This document shows positions 1-11,028 of a stretch of 64,000 bases of DNA, piece by piece. Position 1 is the stretch's first letter. The number at the start of each line of letters is the position of its first letter. The notes beneath the pieces are model-generated. The model ran no database searches, was not told where the DNA came from, and saw only the letters and a program-made list of their open reading frames with translations. The translations under genes and the position numbers were made by a program. This DNA is from Hemerocallis citrina (taxonomy: Eukaryota > Streptophyta > Magnoliopsida > Asparagales > Asphodelaceae): NCBI GenBank assembly GCA_017893485.1, contig CM030363.1, forward strand, positions 81,632,230 through 81,696,229, written 5' to 3'.

Positions 1-1666
1 CCATGTTTTTAAACTGAATGAAGGCTTGTGCAGTATCTGATTTCTGTTTCAGAGGATAAATCCAGGTAAATCTGCTAAAGTCATCAAGGAAGTGAACATA
101 ATATTTGAAACCAGAAAAAGATGCTACTGGTGCAGGCCCCCAGACATCAGTATGAACTAATTCAAGAATTTCCTTAGCATGAGAGGAAGAGGTTTTAAAG
201 GGTAAAAAATGCATTTTGCCATATTGACAAGCCTCACAAAAGTTAAAATGATCACTAGGTGATAGTGTGACATTACAACTTTTCAAGACTTTATCTAGGA
301 CTTTATTATTTGGATGACCAAGCCTTCTATGCCAACTCTCCTTGACAGATACATAAGCATACAGGTCCCTTTCAGTCCTTGAGAGCTGATACAAGCCATC
401 TTTAAGTGTCCCTCTTAGAATTGCCTTCCTTGTCAACTTGTCCTTCACAAAGCAACAATTTTTATCAAACTCAACCAGAATTTTATTATCAGCAGTTAAT
501 TTTGACACACTTAATAGATTTTTGGTAATGTTGGGCACATATAAGACATCACTTAACTTGAGTGAGTTTAGTTTCAAGGAACCTGTGGCAACAATATTCA
601 ATTTTTCACCACTTCCAACTATTAAAGAGTTCTTACCATGATGTTCTGCCAAATCCTCAAATTTGTTAGTTTGGTGTGTCACATGATTGCTTGCACCACT
701 GTCAAAGTACCAATCAACATCTTCGAGAGAGCCTTGTGAGGCTAGGAAGGCATTGTGTGCTCCTTGTCTGTCATTGCCTGCTGAATAATTTGAGTTTGAA
801 TAAGATTTATCATACCTGTAGTAGCAATTCACTGCTGTGTGCCCAACCTTGTTGCAAACTTGACATGTTGGCTTAGACATTCTTCCTCTTCCTCTGCCTC
901 CTCTCCAACCTCTGAAGTTAGAGCCTCTCCAGTTGCTACTGGAGCCTTTCCAGTTGTTGTTTGTGTTGAATTTGTTGCCTTTGTAATCAGTTTTGTTGGC
1001 AACATTTGCTGATGCATTAAGGGTTAGGTTGGTGAGGCTATTCAGTTGATCAAGTCTACTCTCAAAGGTCAGCAATTGGGCCTGCAGATCAACCCAGGTG
1101 AGGCTAGTTTGATCAGATAGCTTGACCACCATAGGGTTGTATTCAGAATCTAAACCATTCAGGGTTTGAATGATCAGATCTGAGTTGGAAATGGGGCTGC
1201 CTGCAAGTTTAAGCCTATCAGCGAGATTCTTCATCTTGATCAGATACTCCTCCATCTTCATCTCTCCTTTTCTGATGCTGTGAAACTCAGATTTAAGGTA
1301 AGTGACTTGAGACCTTGTGTGTGCACCGGCTAGGCTTTGAGCTTCATCCCAAAGTTGTTTTGAGGTTTCACAGTGTAGCAACTGTGTTGCCATTTCAACA
1401 GTCATTGAGTTCATCAACCATCCAAGGAGTTGTGAATCATGAGCCTGCCAATCTTCAAAGGCAGGATTTGGCTTCTTGCTTGAATCTGCAGAAGCTATGA
1501 ATTCTTCAGGACACTCCTTTGTCCCTAGCATATGCCCATCGAGCCTGCAACCTTTGACTATAGAGATCACCAAGGATTTCCATAGTGGGTAGTTGTCTTT
1601 GTCCAACTTGACAGACACAGTGGATGGGAGATCATTTTTGGACTTTGAATCTGCAGCGGATGCCAT
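1..1666 (-). CDS. Ty1/copia gag-pol polyprotein, N-terminal part (runs off window)
   Basis: Reading the minus strand from the ATG at 1664-1666 gives about 555 codons that I can follow in one frame to the window edge. In order they show a copia-type gag, an Arg/Gly/Asn-rich stretch, a CCHC zinc knuckle (CQVCNKVGHTAVNC), the aspartic protease motif DSGASNH, the GAG-pre-integrase HHCC module (WHRRLGHPN, CEACQYGK), and the first integrase Asp in HTDVWGP. The reverse transcriptase and RNase H would lie left of the window. The product would be a capsid plus replication polyprotein acting in cytoplasmic virus-like particles. I saw no stop, so the copy may have been intact recently. A primer-binding site lies just upstream at 1701-1715. 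The assignment to Ty1/copia is firm; the lineage is not assigned. Confidence 0.9.
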   Translation of the reverse strand, partial: MASAADSKSKNDLPSTVSVKLDKDNYPLWKSLVISIVKGCRLDGHMLGTKECPEEFIASADSSKKPNPAFEDWQAHDSQLLGWLMNSMTVEMATQLLHCETSKQLWDEAQSLAGAHTRSQVTYLKSEFHSIRKGEMKMEEYLIKMKNLADRLKLAGSPISNSDLIIQTLNGLDSEYNPMVVKLSDQTSLTWVDLQAQLLTFESRLDQLNSLTNLTLNASANVANKTDYKGNKFNTNNNWKGSSSNWRGSNFRGWRGGRGRGRMSKPTCQVCNKVGHTAVNCYYRYDKSYSNSNYSAGNDRQGAHNAFLASQGSLEDVDWYFDSGASNHVTHQTNKFEDLAEHHGKNSLIVGSGEKLNIVATGSLKLNSLKLSDVLYVPNITKNLLSVSKLTADNKILVEFDKNCCFVKDKLTRKAILRGTLKDGLYQLSRTERDLYAYVSVKESWHRRLGHPNNKVLDKVLKSCNVTLSPSDHFNFCEACQYGKMHFLPFKTSSSHAKEILELVHTDVWGPAPVASFSGFKYYVHFLDDFSRFTWIYPLKQKSDTAQAFIQFKNM

Positions 1667-1700
1667 GATTTTGTATTGGATCAAGAGCCTTTAGGGCTTA

Positions 1701-1715
1701 AGAGCTCTGATACCA
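1701..1715 (-). other. Primer-binding site of the minus-strand copia element
   Basis: The minus strand reads TGGTATCAGAGCTCT, the usual copia primer-binding sequence matching the 3' end of initiator methionine tRNA. It lies 35 bp upstream of the gag ATG, which fixes the orientation and places the 5' LTR just to the right. Confidence 0.85.
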
Positions 1716-2114
1716 AGATAGAAAATGTGATGAAAGGTGAAGAATGTGATGTATTGATCTGATGATTACAGTATACATTTATAGCAAATGCTAGCAATAC
1801 ATGATCCTACAATTAAGGCTAGCATTAAGATACTATAAGCTAATAAGGAAACAAATAATGCATGACAGCCATTGATTGGTGATTACACTAATTTCAATGA
1901 TTGACATAATCAAGGCAATCATTGGATCCACACATTAAGGGATCACATAATCAAGGCAATCATTGGATCCACACATTAAGGGATCTTGTCTCTAATTGGA
2001 AGAAGCTGAAACCTGACCGTCTTGCAGTCTCATGTTCTCGGGATACATAACTCGCACTCGCCCGAAAGGGGTATTACTCGGATGCGGCCGTTAATAACCT
2101 CGGGTGGCGTCAGG
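1716..2114 (-). mobile_element. Probable 5' LTR or leader of the minus-strand copia element
   Basis: The sequence next to the primer-binding site should be the end of the 5' LTR. The outer border cannot be fixed, because the other LTR is outside the window and the right part is tandemly duplicated. A TG that could start the LTR lies about ten bases from the primer-binding site. No coding potential is seen. Confidence 0.45.
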
Positions 2115-2397
2115 ACTATAAGCTAATAAGGAAACAAATAATGCATGACAGCCATTGATTGGTGATTACACTAATTTCAATGATTGACATAATCAAGGCA
2201 ATCATTGGATCCACACATTAAGGGATCACATAATCAAGGCAATCATTGGATCCACACATTAAGGGATCTTGTCTCTAATTGGAAGAAGCTGAAACCTGAC
2301 CGTCTTGCAGTCTCATGTTCTCGGGATACATAACTCGCACTCGCCCGAAAGGGGTATTACTCGGATGCGGCCGTTAATAACCTCGGGTGGCGTCAGG
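1832..2397. repeat. 283-bp tandem duplication containing 41-bp direct repeats
   Basis: The block 1832-2114 is repeated at 2115-2397 with no difference that I could see. Each copy contains two adjacent copies of a 41-bp unit that includes ATTGGATCCACACATTAAGG (first pair at about 1904-1985, second pair 283 bp later). Near identity implies a recent duplication, or an assembly artefact. Confidence 0.9.
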
Positions 2398-3427
2398 ACT
2401 AAGTTGAGATAAGGGCATGCTATCATTCCTCGAGTCATGCGTGACATTCAATTGTAAAAGGGGATGCCCGGGGAAATGACATTAATGTGTAGATGAGTGC
2501 AGTGGCATATGATTCAGCACTAAAAACTGCATGGTAAGCAATTGCAAACTCACAGGATACTCAGCAGTAGCGAGGACCGAGTAAGTCACGTGGAGTTAGG
2601 TATTTCTGTGTATCGTGGGGTCAATCCCAAAGGTGGAGAAACGTTAGGAATACTTTTGTATATGATAATTTAAGAAGTATGTGATGCGTAAATTGTTAGA
2701 AAAATATTGCATTAGGCATCGTGCATTGCTTGCTTGTATGACCAGTGTATTGGTTGCTCAATTGTATATTGTTCGTGAGTACACCTCCACTCACTCACAA
2801 CACATGCATTAACATACACTAGACATATATTTAGGATCCTCATGTATAGCTATAATTAATGTTCTTAGTGAGGCATTTATTCACTACCACAATGTCTGTT
2901 GAACATGGAAGATTTGAGATGTCCGTTACTCACTGACAACCAATGAAAGTAATTGAGGCTGATCCACCCACAGTGTGTTTTGCAGGTAACCAGCAAATTT
3001 GAACAAGCTAAGGAATAGTAATCTGCTGCAAGAAATAAGAAAATATCATTGCTAGAGATATGTAATATTAAGTTATGTAAGTTTGTATGTGTTATGATAT
3101 GTAAAAGAAAGATTTAAAGATTAGTTGTTTATATGAGTTTCAAATGATTGTGTACTTTGTACCTGTGATAACTTGTGCTCAAAGCGGATTCTTGGAAATA
3201 CCCTCGTATACCGAGTATCTGGGACACAGGACGGTACACTTAACTCCTCTTTATTGATGCAAACACAGCAAAGGAAATTCAAGCTACCATAATAGATCCT
3301 TGTGGTCTTACTTGGGAGTTATCTAACTCAGGTTTATTCACAGTGAAATGCTTTTAATCTTCCATTCACACCTCAGCACTACAACTCACACACCACCTGC
3401 CAACATCAAAGATACATTGAATCTAAT
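2398..3427. other. Unassigned non-coding sequence
   Basis: No reading frame of note, no RNA gene and no recognisable transposon end was found. The last hundred bases may be a decayed upstream part of the LINE fragment that follows. Confidence 0.5.
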
Positions 3428-3920
3428 GTGGAAGAAGCAGCTCATCCAACTAGAGTTAAATATTTTGTATGGAGGGAAATCTGTAATGCTCTTGTCACAA
3501 ACAAGAGGTGGGATGGTCTAAACCAAAGTGAGCATCCATTGTGTCCAATGTGTTACCAAGTCGAAGAATCTATCGAACATCTCACTTTTCAGTGTCATAT
3601 CACTAAAAATACCTTTATTGCCAATCTTCGGTCACCACCGGCAACCATGAACTTGTTTGCAGAAGCTCATTTGTGGTGGATGAATCTGATCGACACATCT
3701 GACCCATGCCTTGCAGAGAAGTGTGTCGCCATAACATGGTGTTTATCAAAGTCAAGATATGATATTTCAATATGATCACCGCTTTGCATCCAGTATTGTG
3801 TCAAATGCTATCGCTCTTATTGATGTACCAACTAGTAGTCAATGCAAACTTCGGTTTCGTCTCTATCCTATCATGAATGCTTGTCTTGTTCGTCACACGA
3901 TTCAACCATTATTTGTTGTG
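3428..3920 (+). pseudogene. LINE (non-LTR retrotransposon) remnant, zinc-binding tail of the reverse transcriptase
   Basis: The 115-codon frame at 3428-3775 has the hallmarks of the zinc-binding region that follows the reverse transcriptase of plant LINEs: VKYFVWR, an Ala-Leu-Val-Thr segment, then CPMCYQVEESIEHLTFQC, with paired Cys, a His and a terminal Cys. After a frame break the relation appears to continue to about 3915 in another frame. A copia element is inserted at 3921, and the target continues at 8961-9085. Catalytic parts of the LINE are absent, so this is a dead 3' fragment. The family call rests on the motif spacing and the WR...ALVTN context. Confidence 0.75.
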
Positions 3921-4404
3921 TATTGAAATTAAACTTGATTTTGAGTTAGGATTAATTATGGGTTCATAATCCAAACCCAAAATTAAGCCCAAGTTCTAGA
4001 GAGCTCTAGAAACATCATAAAACATTATCACCTCCTCTAGATGTTCTAGAGAATTCTATAAAATAATTATCTAAAGATTGTGTAGAAAATTCTAGGAATT
4101 GTAAGACATAAAATCTAGATATTATGGTAGAGAGTTCTAGAAAGATATCTTGTACTCTTGGAGCCTATAAATAGCTCCTTCCTCTCCCATTTGTAAGCAA
4201 GTTGAACAAATAAATAAAAAGCAAGTTAAAGAAAGAGTGTTCTTCATAAGTTCTCTAATTCTCTCTAAAAATCTTTCAAGTATTTTCTAAGTATTCTTCC
4301 ATATCATTCTTCATACTTAGAGAGTTTCTTCTCTTGGTTTCACTCGGGTTTCTCGGGTATTACGGTCTTGGGCTAGTGCTAAGCACTATCGGAGTTTCTC
4401 TATA
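3921..4404 (+). repeat. 5' LTR of the young copia element
   Basis: This 484-bp repeat matches 8477-8960. It starts TATTGAAATT, not TG, and ends CTCTATA. Several copies of the motif TTCTAGA occur in its first half. A TATA box at 4166-4174 sits in GGAGCCTATAAATAGCTCC, itself an imperfect palindrome. Confidence 0.95.
4166..4174 (+). promoter_or_regulatory. TATA box in the copia 5' LTR
   Basis: TATAAATAG lies about 240 bp before the LTR end, with a CT-rich stretch after it, as expected for an LTR promoter. The 3' LTR has the same sequence at 8722-8730. Confidence 0.7.
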
Positions 4405-4417
4405 TGGTATCAGAGCC
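4405..4417 (+). other. Primer-binding site of the young copia element
   Basis: TGGTATCAGAGCC follows the 5' LTR directly and matches the 3' end of plant initiator methionine tRNA. Confidence 0.9.
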
Positions 4418-4474
4418 ATTCTAATCTTGTGCTCATCAAGATCGGGGTTTAAGAGAGCTCGGTTTATTCTAAGT

Positions 4475-7400
4475 ATGGAATCAATGGGTCGTGTCGTTGG
4501 ATTGGGAATGGAGATCTTAAACCAATCTAACTACCGGTTATGGAAGTCATGTATGGAGTCATACTTGGTTAGTGAGGACTTATGGGATGTCGTCGGCGGT
4601 AGTAGCACAACACCACCAAGGGGAGATGCTGCAACAGCGGAAGCGACAAAGGAGTGGACACGGAAAAATGCCAAGGCGGAGTTTGCTTTGAAGAGGTCAA
4701 TATCCTCGGGAGTATTTGAGCATGTCTCAAGGTGCACATCCGCAAGTTCCATATGGAAGGCGTTAGATCAATTGTTCAACAAGAAGAACGAGGCTCGGCT
4801 ACAATTATTAGAGAACGAGTTGGCGAATGCGAAGCAGGGGGAGTCTTCAATCTCAGAGTTCTTTATCAAGGTAAAAAATCTTTGCTCAGAGATTAATACT
4901 CTTAATCCGGATGAGTCGATTTCAGAAGCTCGGATGAAGCGGTCTATTATTCGTGGTTTACGACCCGAATATACACCGTTTGTTACTTCAGTTCAAGGAT
5001 GGGCTACACAACCTTCCTTGGAGGAGTTCGAAAATCTACTAGCTTCGCAAGAATCACTAGCCATGCAAATGGCGGGAGTTAAAGTCAATGATGACTCGGG
5101 GAGCGCGTTTGTAGCTCGGAGGCAACAAAGTTTTAGAGCCAAGTTCAAGGATAGTGATACAAAAAATAATGATGAACGAGAAAGATCTTCTATGGGAGAC
5201 AAGAAGCGATTCAAGTGCTACCGGTGTGGGAAACTTGGGCACTTCAAAAAGGATTGCCGAGTGAAGTTGAAAGAAACAAATATGGCGGAATCAAAGGGTC
5301 ACACTGAAGACGAAGCATGGGGAAAATGTTTCACGGTGGAGGCTGCATCTTCAGGTACCACTACAACCAAAAATCTAGAAAATGATTGGATTGTAGATTC
5401 TGGTTGTAGCCATCATATTACCGGAGACGAGAAGTTATTTTCCAGTCTTCAGCGCCATGACGGAAAAGAAGCCATCATTACCGCAGATAACTCAATCCAC
5501 CATGTTGAGAAAGAAGGGACTGTTGTCATCAAAGGAGATGATGGAAGCCCAATCACTCTCAAGAACGTATACCATGTCCCTGGAGTACGGAAGAATCTTC
5601 TCTCTGTGGTGAATGCGGTGGACCAAGGTAACTACGTTTTATTTGGCCCAAGAGACGTTAAGTTTTTGAAGAATATCAAGGAGTTAAAAGCGGACGTTGT
5701 TCACACCGGAGCACGAGTTAAGGATTTATATGTTTTATCGGCCTCAAGCTCTTATGTTGAGAAGATGAGTACCAATGACAATGCATATATATGGCATGCT
5801 AGGCTTGGTCATATAAACATGACTAAGCTCAAAGTCATGGTGAATAAGGATTTGGTTAATGGACTTCCAAAATTGAAGATTCAAGATGAAGGGAAACTTT
5901 GTGAAGGATGTCAATATGGAAAATCACATAGGCTTCCATTTGACAATTCTACATCACGATGCAATGCTCCGTTGGAGAGGATCCATAGTGATTTGATGGG
6001 TCCAACGAGAACATCCTCCTATTTCGGGTTTCGCTACATGCTGCTGTTCGTTGATGATTTTTCACGGTACACTTGGGTATACTTTGTAAAGGAAAAATCA
6101 GAAGTATTTTTGAAGTTTCAAGAATTCAAAGTTACCGTGGAAGGAGAGTTGGGTCAGAAGATCAAGACCCTAAGGACAGATAATGGAGGGGAGTTCATGT
6201 CAAAGGAGTTTCTCTCTTTTTGCAAAAAGCATGGTATCAAGAGAGAATTTTCATGTCCATATACACCTCAACAAAATGGAGTAGCGGAAAGGAAGATCAG
6301 ACATCTAAGCGAGACGTGTAGAAGTTGGTTACATGGCAAGAATTTGCCTAAGGCCTTATGGGCGGAAGGCATGAGATGTGCAGCCTATGTTATCAATCGA
6401 ATGCCACTAAGTCCGAATAACATGAAGTCTCCTTATGAGATGGTTCATGGGAAGAAGCCAACGGTGAAACATCTCAGGATATTTGGATCAATCTGCTACG
6501 TCCATGTGTTCGACTCTCAGAGAACAAAGTTGGAGGCAAAGGCGAAGAAATGCATATTTGTCGGTTATGATGAACAAAGAAAAGGGTGGAGGTGCATGGA
6601 TCCTGAGACACATAGGTACGTCGTGTCTCGTGATGTTGTCTTTGACGAAGTTTCCTCATATTATGGACAACCTCAAGTCTTGGTCGAACAAGAAAGTGGA
6701 GATTCCTTCAAGGTTGATGAACCAGTTCCTCAAATGCCAAGTGAGAGCGGAAGTCTCGAAAAAGAGACGCAAGGTGAAAGGGGGAGCACTAATCAAGAGG
6801 AAGATGATGATGAAGATCATGGTTCCATGGCTAATCAAAGGCCTAAAAGGAACATTGTTAAGCCTGCCCGGTTCAGAGATGAAAGGTTTGTCACTACTTA
6901 CTCATGTTATTTTGCCGCTCCATTAGATGAAGAAGAGCCATCATCTTATGATGAAGCTAAAGGTGTTCAAGAGTGGGAGACCGCAATGGAAGAGGAGATG
7001 AATGCCCTTATAAAGAATGAAACTTGGGATTTGGTTCCGAAAACCAAGGATGTTCAACCCGTTTCATGTAAATGGGTGTATCGAATTAAGCGGAAAGCGG
7101 ATGGAAGCATTGATAGATTTAAAGCAAGGTTGGTTGCTCGGGGGTTCTCTCAGAAGTATGGAGAAAATTATGATGAGACTTTCAGTCCTGTGGCTAAGAT
7201 GACTACGGTACGTTTACTTCTATCTTTAGCCGCAAGCTTTGGTTGGAAGTTATGGCAACTAGATGTGAAAAATGCGTTTCTATACGGTGAGCTTGATAAG
7301 AGTATCTTCATGGAGCAACCACTTGGTTTCAAATCACGAGAGCATCCTGATTATGTGTGTAAGCTTAAGAAGGCCTTGTACGGGTTAAAATAAGCTCCTC

Positions 7401-8482
7401 GAGCATGGTATGGAAAACTTGCTCAATTCCTTCAGTTTTGCGGTTATGTACCATCAAATTCGGATCCAAGTCTATTCTTCAAGAAGAATGGAGGAGTCCA
7501 CGTGGTAGTTCTTCTTTACGTGGATGATATGATAATCACCGGGAACGATGATGCTGAAATTGCTCGTCTACAAGAGGATATGTCGGTGAGGTTTGAGATG
7601 AAGAAGTTAGGTGAGTTGAATAACTTTCTTGGTTTGGAGGTTGAAAGGGTAAAGGATGGAATCTTCATCGGTCAACAAAGCTATGCAAGAAGGATTGTTG
7701 AGAAGTTCAGGGTACACGAAGGAAAGACACGTACTACTCCGATGGATGTGAACATAAGGCTTAAGCGCGATGAAGGGTCCTTGCTACCTGATCCTCGACC
7801 TTATCGCTCTCTTGTGGGAAGTCTTCTATATTTAACCATTACAAGACCTGACATTGCCTTCGCGGTAGGTCTCATAAGCCGTTTTATGCAAGAACCAAGG
7901 AAACCACATTTAGAAGCGGCAAAGAAGATCTTGAAGTATGTGAAGACAACTCTTGGCATGGGTTTGGTGTATAAGTACAATGCCAAGACCTCTCTTCATG
8001 GCTTCACAGATGCTGACTTTGGTGGAGATCTTGATGATCGAAGATCAACTTCAGGCTATGTGTTCTTATGTGGAGACACAAGTGTTTCATGGTGCAGCAA
8101 GAAGCAAGCAACGGTGTCATTGTCTACCACTGAAGCAGAGTATAAAGCGTCAACACTCGCAGCTCAAGAGTGTATATGGCTTCGAAGACTCCTTGAAGAT
8201 TTGTTCGAGCCAATCAATAAGCCGGTTGAAATTTATGGAGATAATCAAAGTGCTATCAAGTTGGCTAATAATCCGGTGTTTCATGCAAGGACGAAACATA
8301 TCGAGTTAGAGCATCACTTCATAAGGGAGAAGGTGCTTGATGGAACAATTGAAGCTTTGGAAGTTCGAAGCGATGACAACGTTGCAGATATCTTCACCAA
8401 GTCATTACCAAAAAGTAAATTCGAGTTACTTCGCTCGAAGCTCGGTATGGTTGACAAAATCAAGTTTAAGGGGGAGTATTGA
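4475..8482 (+). CDS. Copia gag-pol polyprotein with one in-frame stop (TAA at 7391-7393)
   Basis: I chose the ATG at 4475 ([10 protein letters not shown]), 58 bp after the primer-binding site; the upstream part of the open frame is LTR. The frame spans 1,335 codons in one phase, a normal copia length. Domains in order: gag; zinc knuckle [14 protein letters not shown] near residue 248; protease DSGCSH near 308; HHCC integrase finger near 440 ([15 protein letters not shown]); integrase Asp, Asp and Glu in [14 protein letters not shown] and NGVAERK; reverse transcriptase with [11 protein letters not shown] and YVDDMIITG (near 1014); and RNase H with DADFGGD, STTEAEY and DNQSAIKLA. The only break seen is codon 973, TAA in YGLK-stop-APRAW, where the family has Gln, so a single CAA to TAA change. 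This cuts the reverse transcriptase before its catalytic YVDD, so the copy should be unable to replicate by itself unless the stop is read through. Confidence 0.93.
8463..8476 (+). other. Polypurine tract of the young copia element
   Basis: AGTTTAAGGGGGAG lies directly before the 3' LTR and overlaps the end of the polyprotein frame. This is the expected start site for plus-strand DNA synthesis. Confidence 0.8.
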
Positions 8483-8960
8483 AATTAAACTTGATTTTGA
8501 GTTAGGATTAATTATGGGTTCATAATCCAAACCCAAAATTAAGCCCAAGTTCTAGAGAGCTCTAGAAACATCATAAAACATTATCACCTCCTCTAGATGT
8601 TCTAGAGAATTCTATAAAATAATTATCTAAAGATTGTGTAGAAAATTCTAGGAATTGTAAGACATAAAATCTAGATATTATGGTAGAGAGTTCTAGAAAG
8701 ATATCTTGTACTCTTGGAGCCTATAAATAGCTCCTTCCTCTCCCATTTGTAAGCAAGTTGAACAAATAAATAAAAAGCAAGTTAAAGAAAGAGTGTTCTT
8801 CATAAGTTCTCTAATTCTCTCTAAAAATCTTTCAAGTATTTTCTAAGTATTCTTCCATATCATTCTTCATACTTAGAGAGTTTCTTCTCTTGGTTTCACT
8901 CGGGTTTCTCGGGTATTACGGTCTTGGGCTAGTGCTAAGCACTATCGGAGTTTCTCTACA
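8477..8960 (+). repeat. 3' LTR of the young copia element
   Basis: This 484-bp copy of 3921-4404 differs, as far as I can see, only at the next-to-last base. It ends CTCTACA and is followed by the TSD TTGTG. Confidence 0.95.
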
Positions 8961-8965
8961 TTGTG

Positions 8966-9085
8966 ATGCAACAGTTCGAGGCTGTTAGTCTGGATCACCT
9001 ACTATATGTCCATCTCCTGAAGGCAGTATCTTTGGTGCATCTTCTGGTTCATTACACTAACTGAAGACTCGATCCACAGTGAAGC
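8966..9085 (+). pseudogene. Right flank of the LINE remnant
   Basis: Removing the copia element and one TSD copy joins this sequence to 3915. A short open stretch continues and then meets stops. No catalytic motif is seen; the assignment rests on continuity with the left flank. Confidence 0.4.
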
Positions 9086-9099
9086 CCATGTAGTATTGG

Positions 9100-9960
9100 A
9101 CCTTTTTGCCCTACTAGGCCACTTTTTGAAAATATTTGTGATATGGGCCAGTTTCGAAACTATTAGTGCTCGTGGGCTACTTGGTGCCACGTTAGTAGAG
9201 GCCGCTATTCTCATTAGCGGCCACTCACTTTGAAAGTCGCCAATGGGAATAACAGCCTATGTTTTAAAATATTTGAATTTTTTTGTTTGTTGTCGCTATT
9301 TTCACTACTGACCGAAGTATATATGATATCGCTAATGAGATTAGCGACATCAAATGAATATATTGAGACACTTGGCAATTTTTAGAGATCTTTGCTCACT
9401 TGGGAAAAAAATTAAAACTGACGTTGCTAATCCGAACAGCGACCTCAGTAGAAGGCTAAATCTCCTTGCTCTGTAAGATTTGCAGAATAATCATCCAACT
9501 GAGGTCACTATTGAAAATAGCGACCTTAGTATACTTTGGTCGTTATTCTCAATAACGACCTCAGTAGAATATTCAATCTCCTTGTTCTTTATAAAATTTG
9601 CAAAATAGTCACACAACTAAAGCTTCTGTTTTGAATAGCATTCTTAGTACAATAAAGACCTCTATTCGGAATAGCGACCTTAGTACAATAAAGGCCTCTA
9701 TTCCGAATAGCTATCTTTGTACAATTAAGGTCGCTATCCTGAATAGCGACCTCAGTTTCAAAATTAAATTGATTATAATTTTTTCAGAGAGCACGAGCTC
9801 TCTAGATTTTGCTAAGTGTTAGAATACAGTTTATTAAAGGTCGCTAATCCCATTAATGACCTTATATCTACTAAGGTCGCTAGTGAGAATAGCGACAACG
9901 AACAAAATAATTCAAATATTTTAAAACAGGGGCCACTATTTCCATTAGCGATTTTCAATA
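9100..9960. mobile_element. Non-coding Mutator-like relic with inverted ends and many short palindromes
   Basis: About 80 bp at 9228-9310 is inverted at 9878-9952; both arms contain TTTTAAAATATTTGAATT followed by TTGTCGCTATT. The left outer 120 bp (TTTTTGCCC, TTTGAAAATATTTG, TTTCGAAACTATTAG, GTGCCACGTTAG) has the same order of motifs as the end of the complete Mutator-like element at 44156, so I place it in that superfamily. The right outer end is missing. There is no coding sequence, and no TSD can be defined. Confidence 0.6.
9480..9760. repeat. Array of GGTCGCTATT...AATAGCGACC palindromes
   Basis: Short inverted units with arms like TCGCTATTC and GAATAGCGA recur about every 35-60 bp, joined by AGTACAATAAAG-type spacers. 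Some arms have changed (for example TCGTTATTCTCAATAACGA). They probably mark sub-terminal repeats of the surrounding relic. Confidence 0.7.
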
Positions 9961-10152
9961 TTATGGGATAAAATGCATTACAATTATAGACAAATATAAT
10001 TTGTAATGCATTTTTAAGAGCCCCAAATTTGTATTCCTTTTGTAAATATACACACATATTTTTCGCGTAAAAAAATTATATTGTTATTAGGGGCCCTCAA
10101 AAATAATTATTTGGGTTTTTCGCTTCGGGCCCCGGGAACTCAGGTCGACCCT
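9961..10152. mobile_element. Possible hAT-like transposon end
   Basis: The stretch GCATTTTTAAGAGCCCC, then a GGGGCCCTC stretch, then CTTCGGGCCCCGGGAACTC and a CAGGTCGACCCTG end, resembles borders of common plant hAT elements (ends of the CAGGG...CC type). No matching left end or 8-bp TSD was found, so this is a weak call. Confidence 0.3.
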
Positions 10153-11028
10153 GGATATTCAATAAATATTGGCAAGGAGCCTTACTCCACACACACACAA
10201 AAAATCTAAAATAAATAAGTAAACAAATAAAACCTAAAATTCTATAAGCCCGACCAAAAATCCTAATTAAATCTGAATCTTGAATAGACTCTCCTTCTCT
10301 AGCTCTCTCTACCTCCTCCTCTGCCCCTCCGCCTTCACCTCACCCTCCTCGTCTCATATATCCAGATCATTCTCTCTTTCGCTTGAACCCTTTAACCCTA
10401 TCGACCCCACATCATTGCTTACAGTCTCTATCCATTCCTTGTTTGTTTTGAAAGAAATAAGGTGGAAACCTATTTCTTGGCCCCTACTTGGTTTTCTTTT
10501 CTATTAGAACAATTTTTTTGTCTTCAGAAGAGAACTTAACAAGAAAACAATATGACATGTCAAATTTAAAAGAATATTATTTCCTCTTAAAATAAGAGGC
10601 AAATACCTCAATGATGATTAAAAGAATATTAGAAAGATTTTATGGGTCACACTTATTCTGATGGAAACTCGAGATGAATATTTTAAGAATATTTTCTATC
10701 TACCTTTTCCCATAAAACAAGGAAAAATTTATTAGAGAAAAAAATTCTACTTAAAAAACAATAAATTCAGACCCAAAAATCGAACTTATTGTTACAAAAG
10801 AGAGAGAGAAATGTAGCCAAATTCAAGTGTTGTGGCTCTTTGTTCATAACATATGTATATAGAGGGGAAGTTTAGGTTAGGTTTTAGTAGTATGGTTGGG
10901 CCGCCACCTGAGTAGGTGGGTTTCGGCCGTCACCTTAACAGATAGGCATCCACCTAATAGGTGGTCACGGTTTCATAATACTCCTTCTTAGATGCCCACT
11001 TTTAAAACATTGTCTTATTAAAAACTTT
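10153..11028. other. Unassigned non-coding sequence
   Basis: It includes a CT-rich patch near 10290-10380 and AT-rich DNA. The last 45 bp (a TTATTAAAAACTTT stretch) match flanks of the old copia relics and form the left side of the ACTTT target site. No gene is seen. Confidence 0.5.

Larger units (their letters stand above)
3921..8960 (+). mobile_element. Complete young Ty1/copia retrotransposon with TSD TTGTG
   Basis: The element is 5,040 bp, bounded by the 5-bp duplication TTGTG at 3916-3920 and 8961-8965. It has two 484-bp LTRs that look identical except for the penultimate base (TATA versus TACA ending), a primer-binding site for initiator Met tRNA, one polyprotein frame and a polypurine tract. 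The near-identical LTRs mean the insertion is very recent. It split an older LINE remnant. Confidence 0.95.

Noticed and set aside
3428..3775. Host zinc-finger gene
   Set aside because: The Cys/His pattern and WR...ALVTN context match the tail of plant LINE reverse transcriptases, and the frame decays on both sides.
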